Source: an uncultured Collinsella sp. (GTDB lineage: Bacteria > Actinomycetota > Coriobacteriia > Coriobacteriales > Coriobacteriaceae). From it: a stretch of 64,000 nucleotides of DNA. A program made the translations under genes and the position numbers. Position 1 is the stretch's first letter. The number at the start of each line of letters is the position of its first letter. The stretch lies in NCBI GenBank assembly GCA_958415525.1, contig CATYZE010000005.1:40986-104985 (forward strand), in the 5' to 3' direction. This document shows positions 33,333 to 40,962 of this stretch, piece by piece. The notes beneath the pieces were generated by a model. The model saw only the letters and a program-made list of their open reading frames with translations, had not been told where the DNA came from and did not search any database.

Positions 33333-34199
33333 ATGCAGACGGGCATGTATGCGATTAGCGAGATGGCGAGCTTGTTTAACGTTTCGCGCCAAACGCTCAT
33401 CTATTACGACAAGATCGGTCTGTTTAAGCCCGCCGTGGTTAACGAAAAGGGCTACCGTTTCTATTCGCCCACGCAGATCCCGCTCATGCGTCTGATCTGC
33501 ATGCTGCGCGACCTGGGGCTCGAACTCGACGAGATCGACCGTCTGACCTCGACGTTCGACATTGGCGAGATGACCGATCACCTGCGCTCACGGGTGCAGG
33601 CGCTCGATGAGCAGATCGCCGAGCTCAAAGCCGAGCGCGCGAGCGTGCAGGAGCGCCTGAGCTTTTACGACGAGGCGGTTTACTGGCGCGAGCGCGAGGG
33701 CAGGCCGGAGCTCAAGCAGTTTGAGCGCCGCTACGTGGTCTTTGAGGAGTTCCCGGGCGATATCGAGCGTGGCCGCTCGATGCTTCACCCCACGCTCATG
33801 CGGGCGATTCTGCGCATGCGTACGTTGACGGGCACGCGCCCCATGCGCGGCTGGGGCGCCATGCTACGTCGCGAGGCGCTGCATTCCGACGACCCCATCG
33901 CCGGCGCCGGCTCCTTTGCCGTGCTGCCGCGCGGTGCCGAGGGGCTACTGCCGAGCGATCCCGCCGAGCTGGCAGAGATCGGCATCGAAGTGCTGCCCGA
34001 GGGCACGTATCTGTGCATGAGCCGCTGGGGTATGCCGTACGAGCCCGAGGGCATCCGCGCCATCGTTGCCTGCATGGACGAGCACGCGCTCCAGCCCATC
34101 GGCAACGCCTTCGACTTTTGCTACCTCGATACCACGAGCTACGACGAGTCCCACCAAGAAGACTTCTGCTGCATCCAAGTCCCCGTTGTCCTCAAATAA
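33333..34199 (+). CDS. MerR family regulator with GyrI-like effector domain
   Basis: 288 residues. The N-terminal winged helix (YAISEMASLFNVSRQTLIYYDKIGLFKP) is a MerR domain, followed by a long helix/coiled coil (about 75-120) and a ~150-residue C-terminal GyrI-like ligand domain, as in BmrR-type multidrug sensors. No Cys cluster for metals is seen at the helix end. ATG 33333 follows GGGAGGA. It lies behind ubiX; whether it controls the decarboxylase operon is unproven. Confidence 0.85.
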   Translation: MQTGMYAISEMASLFNVSRQTLIYYDKIGLFKPAVVNEKGYRFYSPTQIPLMRLICMLRDLGLELDEIDRLTSTFDIGEMTDHLRSRVQALDEQIAELKAERASVQERLSFYDEAVYWREREGRPELKQFERRYVVFEEFPGDIERGRSMLHPTLMRAILRMRTLTGTRPMRGWGAMLRREALHSDDPIAGAGSFAVLPRGAEGLLPSDPAELAEIGIEVLPEGTYLCMSRWGMPYEPEGIRAIVACMDEHALQPIGNAFDFCYLDTTSYDESHQEDFCCIQVPVVLK

Positions 34200-34202
34200 C
34201 TC

Positions 34203-34261
34203 GCGGTGAAATAGTTCCTAAATAGCCTGAGTAATCGCACAAACGGGAACTATTCCACCGC
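34203..34261. repeat. Family X inverted repeat, copy 2
   Basis: Arms 34203-34218 and 34246-34261 match at 15 of 16 positions across a 27-base loop; the one mismatch is the same as in copy 1 at 8474. It begins directly after the merR stop codon. Confidence 0.7.
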
Positions 34262-34268
34262 AACTTCG

Positions 34269-34299
34269 ATGTGACAAAGAGATAGTCCCTTTGTCACAT
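34269..34299. repeat. Family Y hairpin, copy 4
   Basis: Arms 34269-34282 and 34286-34299, loop TAG, 13 of 14 pairs. It flanks the AAA ATPase gene on its left side; copy 5 flanks the right side. Confidence 0.75.
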
Positions 34300-34349
34300 T
34301 GACGAGCGGCACCGCGAGTTTGTTTTAAAGCGGAGGAGGCGGCTCATTT

Positions 34350-34429
34350 CTTATAAACTCGCATTATTTGCAAGTTTGTAAGGTAACATCTTATAAACTT
34401 GTAAAATCTGCAAGTTTATAAGATGTTAC
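34350..34429. repeat. Tandem AT-rich palindromes upstream of the AAA ATPase gene
   Basis: A perfect 19-bp inverted repeat (34383-34401 with 34411-34429, loop of nine) is preceded by a weaker one (34350-34361 with 34371-34382). They end 26 bases before the ATPase start codon and could serve as an operator or terminator-like leader. Confidence 0.65.
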
Positions 34430-34455
34430 GTCTGGCCGGGCGCTAGGGAGGCTCT

Positions 34456-35772
34456 ATGGACATCGTTCGCCGAAGCCGTTACCTTGATCGACTCATTGCT
34501 TTTCAGGATACCGACCTCATCAAAATCGTGACGGGTATACGCCGTTGCGGCAAATCCACGTTATTGGACATGATGAGGGAGCACCTGGCGCAACAGGGGG
34601 TGCCGGCCGAGCGTTTGCTGACCTTTAAGATGGAATCTCTAGAGTATGCGGGGATTACAGATTACCTGACGTTTTATCGCATGGTTCGGGAGCGCGTTGA
34701 CAGTGTCGATCGCCCCTACCTGTTCTTTGACGAGCTCCAGAATGTCGAGGGCTGGGAAAAGGCGGTTAACTCGCTCCGAATCGATTTGCCGTGCGATATC
34801 TATGTCACGGGCTCCAATGCCTTTTTGCTATCGAGCGAGCTTGCAACACTTATCTCGGGCCGGTATATCGAGGTCAAGATGCAGCCGCTCACGTTTGGCG
34901 AGTATCTTGATTTTCGCTCGATTGATGCGGTCGTCGCCGAAGGGCTTGGCGAGAGGGTTGAGCTCGTTTCCAAGACGGGCGATCGCCTTAATTCAAACAC
35001 CGTGCTCGAGCAGTACATAACCTATGGCGGCATGCCGTTTCTGGCTCATGACGAGCCGAGACGCGAACCGTGTCGTGACTACATCCGTAGCCTCTATCAG
35101 ACGATTGTCGCGCGCGATATCCTATTGCGTGCGACGCGTAGAGGTCGCGGAGCTATCACCAAGCGCGACGTTCTCGAGCGGCTCTGTGCGTATCTGGCAG
35201 ACAACATCTCCAATCAAACCTCGGTCAACAAAATCGTAGGGACGCTCAACGAATCGGTGGGCGGTAAGACCAACGCATCGACGGTGTCGGCGTATATTGA
35301 CGCTCTGGAAGAGACGTACCTGTTTACCAAGGTAAAAAGGTATGACGTCAAGGGGCGGGAGCTTCTCAAGACAGGCGGTAAATATTACATAGCCGATACG
35401 GGAATCCGCAGCTATCTTGACGGATATAGAGGTAGCGATAGCGGAAGGATGCTCGAGAACGTTATCTACAACCAGCTTGTCTTTGAAGGATACGAAGTGT
35501 TCTGCGGCCATCTGCGCGCGGGGGAAATCGACTTTGTCGCAATCGGCGAGGAATCGGACCGTAAATATATCCAGGTTACCGAACGGATCGATGCCGAGGC
35601 GACCAGAGAGCGCGAGCTGCGACCGCTCAAGCTAAACACGCTGGGAAAAATCCCTGATTCGTACGAGAAGATCCTGATCGTCAGGGATGGTGAGCATCCA
35701 ACAGACATCGACGGCATCAGAATCGTAGGGGCGGTCGACTTCTTGCTGAGAAACAAGATCGCCCACGGCTAA
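34456..35772 (+). CDS. AAA ATPase with C-terminal DUF4143 (PD-(D/E)XK-like) domain
   Basis: 438 residues. Walker A GIRRCGKSTLLD near residue 25, Walker B PYLFFDELQN (about 88-98), then SNAFLLSSELATLISGR. The C-terminal DUF4143 part has GEIDFVAIGE and YIQVTERI, resembling restriction-endonuclease-fold residues. Members occur in accessory regions and are often near toxin-like or defence genes; their function is unknown. The gene is clearly less GC-rich than its neighbours and lies between two near-identical hairpins (34269 and 35779), suggesting recent acquisition. ATG follows AGGGAGG. Confidence 0.9.
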   Translation: MDIVRRSRYLDRLIAFQDTDLIKIVTGIRRCGKSTLLDMMREHLAQQGVPAERLLTFKMESLEYAGITDYLTFYRMVRERVDSVDRPYLFFDELQNVEGWEKAVNSLRIDLPCDIYVTGSNAFLLSSELATLISGRYIEVKMQPLTFGEYLDFRSIDAVVAEGLGERVELVSKTGDRLNSNTVLEQYITYGGMPFLAHDEPRREPCRDYIRSLYQTIVARDILLRATRRGRGAITKRDVLERLCAYLADNISNQTSVNKIVGTLNESVGGKTNASTVSAYIDALEETYLFTKVKRYDVKGRELLKTGGKYYIADTGIRSYLDGYRGSDSGRMLENVIYNQLVFEGYEVFCGHLRAGEIDFVAIGEESDRKYIQVTERIDAEATRERELRPLKLNTLGKIPDSYEKILIVRDGEHPTDIDGIRIVGAVDFLLRNKIAHG

Positions 35773-35778
35773 ACGCAA

Positions 35779-35811
35779 AATGTGACAAAGGGATAGTCCC
35801 TTTGTCACATT
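35779..35811. repeat. Family Y hairpin, copy 5
   Basis: Perfect 15-bp stem 35779-35793 with 35797-35811, loop TAG, seven bases after the ATPase stop. Almost identical to copy 4 on the other side of that gene. Confidence 0.8.
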
Positions 35812-35886
35812 CCATGCGAGCCGCCGTGCCATCTGGGGGTATAAGGCTAGCAAGTGTTTATTTGCGAGGCTTAAGGGGCGCCCCGT

Positions 35887-36756
35887 ATGGATATCGATAA
35901 CTTTGAATGGTGGTATAGCGAGGGCGAGGCTCCGGACGAGGAGTGGGACGAGCCCGCGCCGCGTGACGTGTCGAGCGACGAGGACGAGACCGGCAACGAC
36001 GCCGCTGTCGAGCCTGAAGCCGCCGACGATGCCGCCGAGCCCCTGACCTTTGAGCAGGCTTGGGCCCAAGCCGAGGCCGATGAGGCTAAGGCCGATGCCA
36101 CGGCCACGCTCGGCGAGCCGGCTGATATGTCGATCTCGCCGGCAAAGACCCCACAGCCGCGCCATACCATCGACCCCGGCAGCACGGCATCCTTCAGCAT
36201 ACTCGACGTGCCCGCGCAGGGTGCCCAGGCGCCCGCGCCCGCGCATCGCCCCGATCTGGCTCGCGAGGAAGACGCGGGCCGCCGCTCTCCGCTCGGCCCC
36301 ATCCTCATCGCCTTCATGGCCGGTGTCATCGCTTGCTCGGCGATCGGAAATGTCTGGAGTCATGTGGAACAACAGCGCAAAGATGCCGCCAAGGTCGAGA
36401 TGTCTGTCGAGCAATCGCTCAGCCGTACGCGCTCGGTGCATGTGTCGGTCGAGGTCAAGGACGGTGCGACATGGGACACCGCCCGCGGCGACAGCCAGAT
36501 GCTCATCCATATCGTGGGCCGCACACTCAGGGGGCAGGCGATTGACGAGTATCAATATGTCAACTCCGCTGGTGACGGCATCGAACTCAAGCCCGGCGAC
36601 TACGAGCTTACGGTCGACGAGCCGCCTGTCGCCACCGATGGCACGCGCTTCCGTGCCTCAAAGCGCATGGTTCCCGTGAGCTTTAACTCGCAGGCGCCCG
36701 ATACGGTCGACAGCACGCCGCAGGGCGGGTTCGACCTTTACGCAATCGCTCAATAA
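35887..36756 (+). CDS. Single-pass membrane protein of unknown function
   Basis: 289 residues. Residues 1-135 are very acidic and Ala/Pro-rich (low complexity), a hydrophobic helix follows at about 139-155 (PILIAFMAGVIACSAIG), then ~130 residues of mixed composition outside the membrane, including IELKPGDYELTVDEPPVA. I do not recognise a family. N-in topology is likely because of the acidic tail and Arg pair before the helix. ATG 35887 follows AAGGGG, 75 bases after hairpin copy 5. It may be an envelope or secretion-related regulator, but nothing proves that. Confidence 0.65.
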   Translation: MDIDNFEWWYSEGEAPDEEWDEPAPRDVSSDEDETGNDAAVEPEAADDAAEPLTFEQAWAQAEADEAKADATATLGEPADMSISPAKTPQPRHTIDPGSTASFSILDVPAQGAQAPAPAHRPDLAREEDAGRRSPLGPILIAFMAGVIACSAIGNVWSHVEQQRKDAAKVEMSVEQSLSRTRSVHVSVEVKDGATWDTARGDSQMLIHIVGRTLRGQAIDEYQYVNSAGDGIELKPGDYELTVDEPPVATDGTRFRASKRMVPVSFNSQAPDTVDSTPQGGFDLYAIAQ

Positions 36757-36835
36757 CTGCGCCTGCCGCTTCTCCTTGCCGCCAAGAGTGGGACAATAGC
36801 CCTCGACACCGTTGTTTACTATTGGAGGAAGTAGC

Positions 36836-37729
36836 ATGTCCACCGTCACCACCATCAAGCGCGGCGGCCTTACCGCGGCCATCGATTCCATGGGCGCCCA
36901 GCTCACGAGCCTTGCCCTCAACGGCAACGAGTACCTGTGGCAGGGCGACCCGGCCTTTTGGGGCAAGCACGCGCCCATTCTGTTCCCCATCGTGGGCTCA
37001 CTGCGCAACAACACGGCGACGTCTGCGGCCGGCACCTGCGAGATGCCGCGCCACGGCCTCGCGCGCATCGTCGAGCACAAGCTGGTCGAGGTCTCCGAGG
37101 ACGGCTCGTCTGCCACCTACGAGATCACCGACACGCCCGAGTCGCTCAAGGCTTTCCCCTTCCACTTTAAGCTCAACATGACCTATGCCCTAACCGGCGA
37201 CGCCACGCTCACGCAGACCTTTGCCGTTACCAACACCGGCGACGTGGACCTGCCGTTCTCGGTGGGCGGCCACCCTGCATTTAACGTGCCCGCCCCCGGT
37301 GCCGAGGACGAGACGTTCGAGGATTACGAGCTGGCATTTACCGAAGCTTGGACCAACGAGGCACCCATCATCACGCCCGACGGCCTCATGACGTTCGAGG
37401 GCAGCTACAAGGCTCCCGATAACTCTGACGTGCTGCCCATTACGCATCGTAGCTTCGATAACGATGCCATCATGTTCACCGATACCCCGTGCTCCACGCT
37501 CACGCTGCGCGGTCGCAAGTCGGGCCACGGCGTCAAGATCGACTTTGAGGGCTTTAAGTACATCGGCGTGTGGTCTGCCGCCAACGACGCCCCGTTTGTG
37601 GCGCTCGAGCCTTGGACCGGCCACACTACCATGGACACCGAGGACGACGTCTTCGAGCACAAGGTCAATACCATTACGCTGGCGCCGGGCGCTACCGACA
37701 CCCGTTCCTTTAGCGTCACCCTGCTGTAG
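36836..37729 (+). CDS. Aldose 1-epimerase family protein (LacX/YeaD-like)
   Basis: 297 residues. Galactose-mutarotase fold with MPRHGLARI (catalytic-type His), VGGHPAFNVP (second His) and a C-terminal FVALEPWTG (Glu). This subgroup resembles LacX or YeaD proteins acting on hexose or hexose-6-phosphate. ATG at 36836 follows GGAGGAAG. No operon partner is visible. A family W repeat follows. Confidence 0.88.
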   Translation: MSTVTTIKRGGLTAAIDSMGAQLTSLALNGNEYLWQGDPAFWGKHAPILFPIVGSLRNNTATSAAGTCEMPRHGLARIVEHKLVEVSEDGSSATYEITDTPESLKAFPFHFKLNMTYALTGDATLTQTFAVTNTGDVDLPFSVGGHPAFNVPAPGAEDETFEDYELAFTEAWTNEAPIITPDGLMTFEGSYKAPDNSDVLPITHRSFDNDAIMFTDTPCSTLTLRGRKSGHGVKIDFEGFKYIGVWSAANDAPFVALEPWTGHTTMDTEDDVFEHKVNTITLAPGATDTRSFSVTLL

Positions 37730-37759
37730 AGGTTCCGCCGTTCTGGGCGGTCATAACTT

Positions 37760-37852
37760 GAGCGTGGATAATCTCCCGTTTTGAGCCCGTGCGCGAGCCA
37801 AAAATGGGAGATTTTCCACTCTCGTGAGACATGCGTCCGAAAATCCACTCTC
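37760..37852. repeat. Family W repeat, copy 2 (three half-sites)
   Basis: Arms 37760-37777 and 37806-37823 match at 16 of 18 positions across a 28-base loop, and a third, shorter copy of the right arm follows at 37839-37852. Same layout as 26333-26425. The 268-base gap 37730-37997 contains this and no gene. Confidence 0.7.
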
Positions 37853-37997
37853 ATTTCGGCGCATGTAGTCGTTGGGGACGTTCCATCCCCGGCAGGGAGA
37901 CTTTTTGCTCCGTTAAATCTTCTGCGTGCGCTGCATCGCTGCCGCAACCGTACTATCCTGTCTTGTTGTCAGCAAAACGAAATAGGGAAGGCACCAG

Positions 37998-38924
37998 ATG
38001 CAACCTCGACAACAGCGCGGCATGCAGGCCCAGCCGGTATGCAGCCGTCGCATCTTTTTGGGTAGCGCTCTTGCTGCGAGTGCTACCGTCGTCGCCGGCG
38101 CACTTGCCGGTTGCCAGCGCCCCTCCACGCTGGAAGTAGTTCAGCCCACGACGGGCGGCGGTCGCGACGACCTGTCCGATTCCGTTATCGGCAAGGACAA
38201 GATCCGCATCGGTATGGAGGCAGCCTACGCCCCGTACAACTGGCAAGTTTCCGAAGCCAGCGAGTACACCATCCCCATCGACAACGTGCAGGGCGCCTAT
38301 GCCGATGGCTACGACGTGCAGATCGCCAAGATCGTCTGCAAGGCCCTCGGCGGCGAGCCCGTCGCCGTCAAGCAGAGCTTCTCGGGCCTTATCGATTCGC
38401 TCAACAACGGTCAGATCGACCTCATCATTGCCGGCATGAGCGCCACGCCCGAGCGCGAGGAGTCCGTCGGCTTTTCCGACCCGTACTTCATTGGCTACTT
38501 TGGCCTGTTCGTAAAAGAGGGCTCGCCCTACCAAAACGCCACCAAGCTCGGCGACTTCAGCGGTGCCACGGTGCTCGGCCAAAAGGACACCATGCTCGAT
38601 ACCGTCATCGACGAAATCCCGGGCGTTGTGCACAAAAACCCGGTCGATTCGGTTCCCACGGTGTTTTCGAACCTGCTGCAGGGCACGTGCGACGCCGTGA
38701 CCTACAACACCGAGAATGAGAAGGGCTATATGGCCCAAAACCCGGGTATCGTGCCGATTCAATTTGCCGAGGGCGAGGGCTTTAAGCAGGAGGTCACGGC
38801 AAACGTCGGCTGCCGCAAGGGCTCGGACAAGCTGCTTAAGCTCATCGACAAGACACTCAAGGGCATTAGCCAAGAGGAGCGCGACCAAATGTGGGACGCG
38901 TGCCTCGACCGTCAGCCGGCATAG
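37998..38924 (+). CDS. Polar amino-acid ABC transporter substrate-binding lipoprotein
   Basis: 308 residues. The N terminus carries SRRIFLGSAL, a twin-arginine (Tat) signal, and lipobox AGALAGC, so it is a lipoprotein anchored outside. The mature part is a type-II periplasmic-binding fold: IRIGMEAAYAPYNW, GMSATPEREESVGFSDPYF (Arg binds the ligand carboxylate) and YNTENE. ATG 37998 follows AGGGAAGG. Operon with the permease (9 bases downstream) and ATPase. Confidence 0.92.
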   Translation: MQPRQQRGMQAQPVCSRRIFLGSALAASATVVAGALAGCQRPSTLEVVQPTTGGGRDDLSDSVIGKDKIRIGMEAAYAPYNWQVSEASEYTIPIDNVQGAYADGYDVQIAKIVCKALGGEPVAVKQSFSGLIDSLNNGQIDLIIAGMSATPEREESVGFSDPYFIGYFGLFVKEGSPYQNATKLGDFSGATVLGQKDTMLDTVIDEIPGVVHKNPVDSVPTVFSNLLQGTCDAVTYNTENEKGYMAQNPGIVPIQFAEGEGFKQEVTANVGCRKGSDKLLKLIDKTLKGISQEERDQMWDACLDRQPA

Positions 38925-38933
38925 GGAGGCAGC

Positions 38934-40082
38934 ATGAAAACTATCAATCGCCTGGTCTCCTTTATCAAGGCCGACCACCGTTATGTATACCTGGGCACGA
39001 GCGTTGTCGCGGCGCTCGGCCTGGCGTTTAGCCAGCGCAACCCCACGCCGCTGAGCTTCTTGGCCCCCACCGGTATCTTCCAGGACTGCCTCTGGGCAAT
39101 TCTTTGGGCCTGGATTATCGTGTCGGCGGCGGCGCTCGTCACCAAGCTCATGCACTGGAGCGACTATCGCGAAACGTCGCCGTTCGCATCCGAGCGTTGC
39201 CGCCACGCTGCGCGCCTGGGCAGCTACGTCGTGGTCGCTATCGCGGCGATCTTTTTCGTGGACCGCTGCGTCATGTCGTTTATCGACCTGGTGCAGGTGA
39301 GCATCGTCTCGGATTCCAACCCCAGCGACTTTTTGTCGAGCCTGGTCTACATGACCTACAAGAGCGGGGACTTCTTTATCCGCGGTATCGAGATCACCAT
39401 CGCGCTTGCGACCTTCGGTACCGTCATCGCATTCTTCCTGGCGCTGCTCTTCGTGTTCCTGCGTATTCAGACGTTCGACCGCGTGGATAACGACCTGGTG
39501 CGCTTCTTTAAGAGCATCGGCCGCGGCTTTGCGACCGTCTACTCCACCATCGTGCGCGGCACGCCCATGATGGTCCAGGGCCTGCTCATCTATTACGCGG
39601 GCTTCACCGTTTTGCGCGGCATGGGTTTCGAGACTGCCCAGGCCAACCAGATTTGGAGTACCTTCACCGCCGGCCTCGTCACCATCTCGCTCAACTCCAC
39701 CGCCTACATGATGGAGGTCCTGCGCGGCGGCATCGAGTCCATCGATCCCGGCCAGGCCGAGGCAGCGCGCTCACTGGGTCTGTCGCAGTGGCAGGCCATG
39801 CGCAAGGTCGTGTTCCCCCAAGGCATTAAAAACGCGATTCCGGCGCTCACCAACGAGCTCATCATCAACATCAAGGATTCGTCGGTGCTTTCGGTCATCG
39901 GCGTGTTCGACCTCATGTATGCCACCACCACCGTCGCCGGCGTGTACTATCGCCAAATGGAGGTCTACTGCGTGGCGCTCGTGGTCTACCTGATCCTGAC
40001 GCTCGTGGCGAGCCGCCTGCTCGAGGCCTTTGGCAAAAAGCTCGGCGCCGAGGCTCCTGCCACGCTGCCCAGCTCTAACTAG
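38934..40082 (+). CDS. Polar amino-acid ABC permease with extra N-terminal helices
   Basis: 382 residues, against ~220 for a typical HisM permease. The last ~230 residues contain the HisM-type core (GTPMMVQGLLIYYA, and the EAA loop EAARSLGLSQWQAMRKVVFPQ); about 140 residues before it add perhaps three helices. It conducts amino acids across the membrane with the ATPase encoded next. ATG at 38934 follows AGGGAGG. Confidence 0.9.
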   Translation: MKTINRLVSFIKADHRYVYLGTSVVAALGLAFSQRNPTPLSFLAPTGIFQDCLWAILWAWIIVSAAALVTKLMHWSDYRETSPFASERCRHAARLGSYVVVAIAAIFFVDRCVMSFIDLVQVSIVSDSNPSDFLSSLVYMTYKSGDFFIRGIEITIALATFGTVIAFFLALLFVFLRIQTFDRVDNDLVRFFKSIGRGFATVYSTIVRGTPMMVQGLLIYYAGFTVLRGMGFETAQANQIWSTFTAGLVTISLNSTAYMMEVLRGGIESIDPGQAEAARSLGLSQWQAMRKVVFPQGIKNAIPALTNELIINIKDSSVLSVIGVFDLMYATTTVAGVYYRQMEVYCVALVVYLILTLVASRLLEAFGKKLGAEAPATLPSSN

Positions 40083-40104
40083 GCTTAAGACGAGGAGAAT
40101 CATC

Positions 40105-40890
40105 ATGGCAGATACCGCCACTACCGGCACCGCGGCCGCCGCACAGACCAATGAGCCGCTCATCCGCGTCGAGGGCCTGCGCAAGAGCTTCGGCTCGCTT
40201 GAGGTGCTCAAGGGCATCGACCTGTCCGTTAACCCCGGCGAGGTCGTCACCATCATCGGCGCCTCGGGCTCGGGCAAGTCGACCTTCCTGCGCTGCCTCA
40301 ACCTGCTCGAGACCCCGGACGCGGGCCACATCTGGTTCCATGGCCAGGACCTCACGGCCGAGCGCTGCAACATCAATAAACTCCGCGAGGACATCGGCAT
40401 GGTGTTCCAGGGCTTCAACCTGTTCAACAACATGGACGTGCTCGACAACTGCACGCTCGCGCCCGTCACGCTCAAAAAGATGAGCAAGGCCGAGGCCGAA
40501 AAGGTCGCGATGGAGCATTTGACGAGCGTGGGGCTCGAAAAGTTCGCGCATGCCGCCGTGGGTCGCCTGTCCGGCGGCCAAAAGCAGCGCGTGGCCATCG
40601 CCCGCGCCCTGTGCATGAATCCGCAGATCATGCTGTTCGACGAGCCCACCTCCGCACTCGATCCCGAGATTGTGGGCGAGGTACTCGAGGTCATGCGCAA
40701 GCTCGCCGCCGACGGCATGACCATGGTTGTCGTCACGCACGAGATGGCTTTTGCCCGCACGGTGTCCGACCGCGTGGTCTTTATGGACAAGGGCGTGGTG
40801 CTCGAGGACGCCGCGCCGGCCGAACTCTTCGGCAACCCCAAACATCAGCGCACCCGCGAGTTCCTCTCTCGCTATCTCGAGGACAAATAG
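40105..40890 (+). CDS. Polar amino-acid ABC transporter ATP-binding protein
   Basis: 261 residues. Walker A GASGSGKST, Q-loop GMVFQGFNLF, signature LSGGQKQRVAIARAL, Walker B IMLFDEPTSALDPE and VVTHEM. Best fits the GlnQ/HisP type. About 20 low-complexity residues precede the ATPase. ATG at 40105 follows GAGGAG. Third gene of the amino-acid uptake operon. Confidence 0.95.
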   Translation: MADTATTGTAAAAQTNEPLIRVEGLRKSFGSLEVLKGIDLSVNPGEVVTIIGASGSGKSTFLRCLNLLETPDAGHIWFHGQDLTAERCNINKLREDIGMVFQGFNLFNNMDVLDNCTLAPVTLKKMSKAEAEKVAMEHLTSVGLEKFAHAAVGRLSGGQKQRVAIARALCMNPQIMLFDEPTSALDPEIVGEVLEVMRKLAADGMTMVVVTHEMAFARTVSDRVVFMDKGVVLEDAAPAELFGNPKHQRTREFLSRYLEDK

Positions 40891-40913
40891 CCGACCGCAA
40901 ACGCGTGAACGAC

Positions 40914-40942
40914 AGGGCCGCTCCGGTGGGGCGGCCTTTGTC
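40914..40942 (+). terminator. Terminator-like hairpin after the ABC operon
   Basis: An 8-bp GC-rich stem (40914-40921 with 40931-40938) ends in a short T-run (CCTTTGTC). It lies between the ATPase stop (40890) and the M20 start. Confidence 0.5.
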
Positions 40943-40962
40943 GTCGCGATCGAAAGGATACT

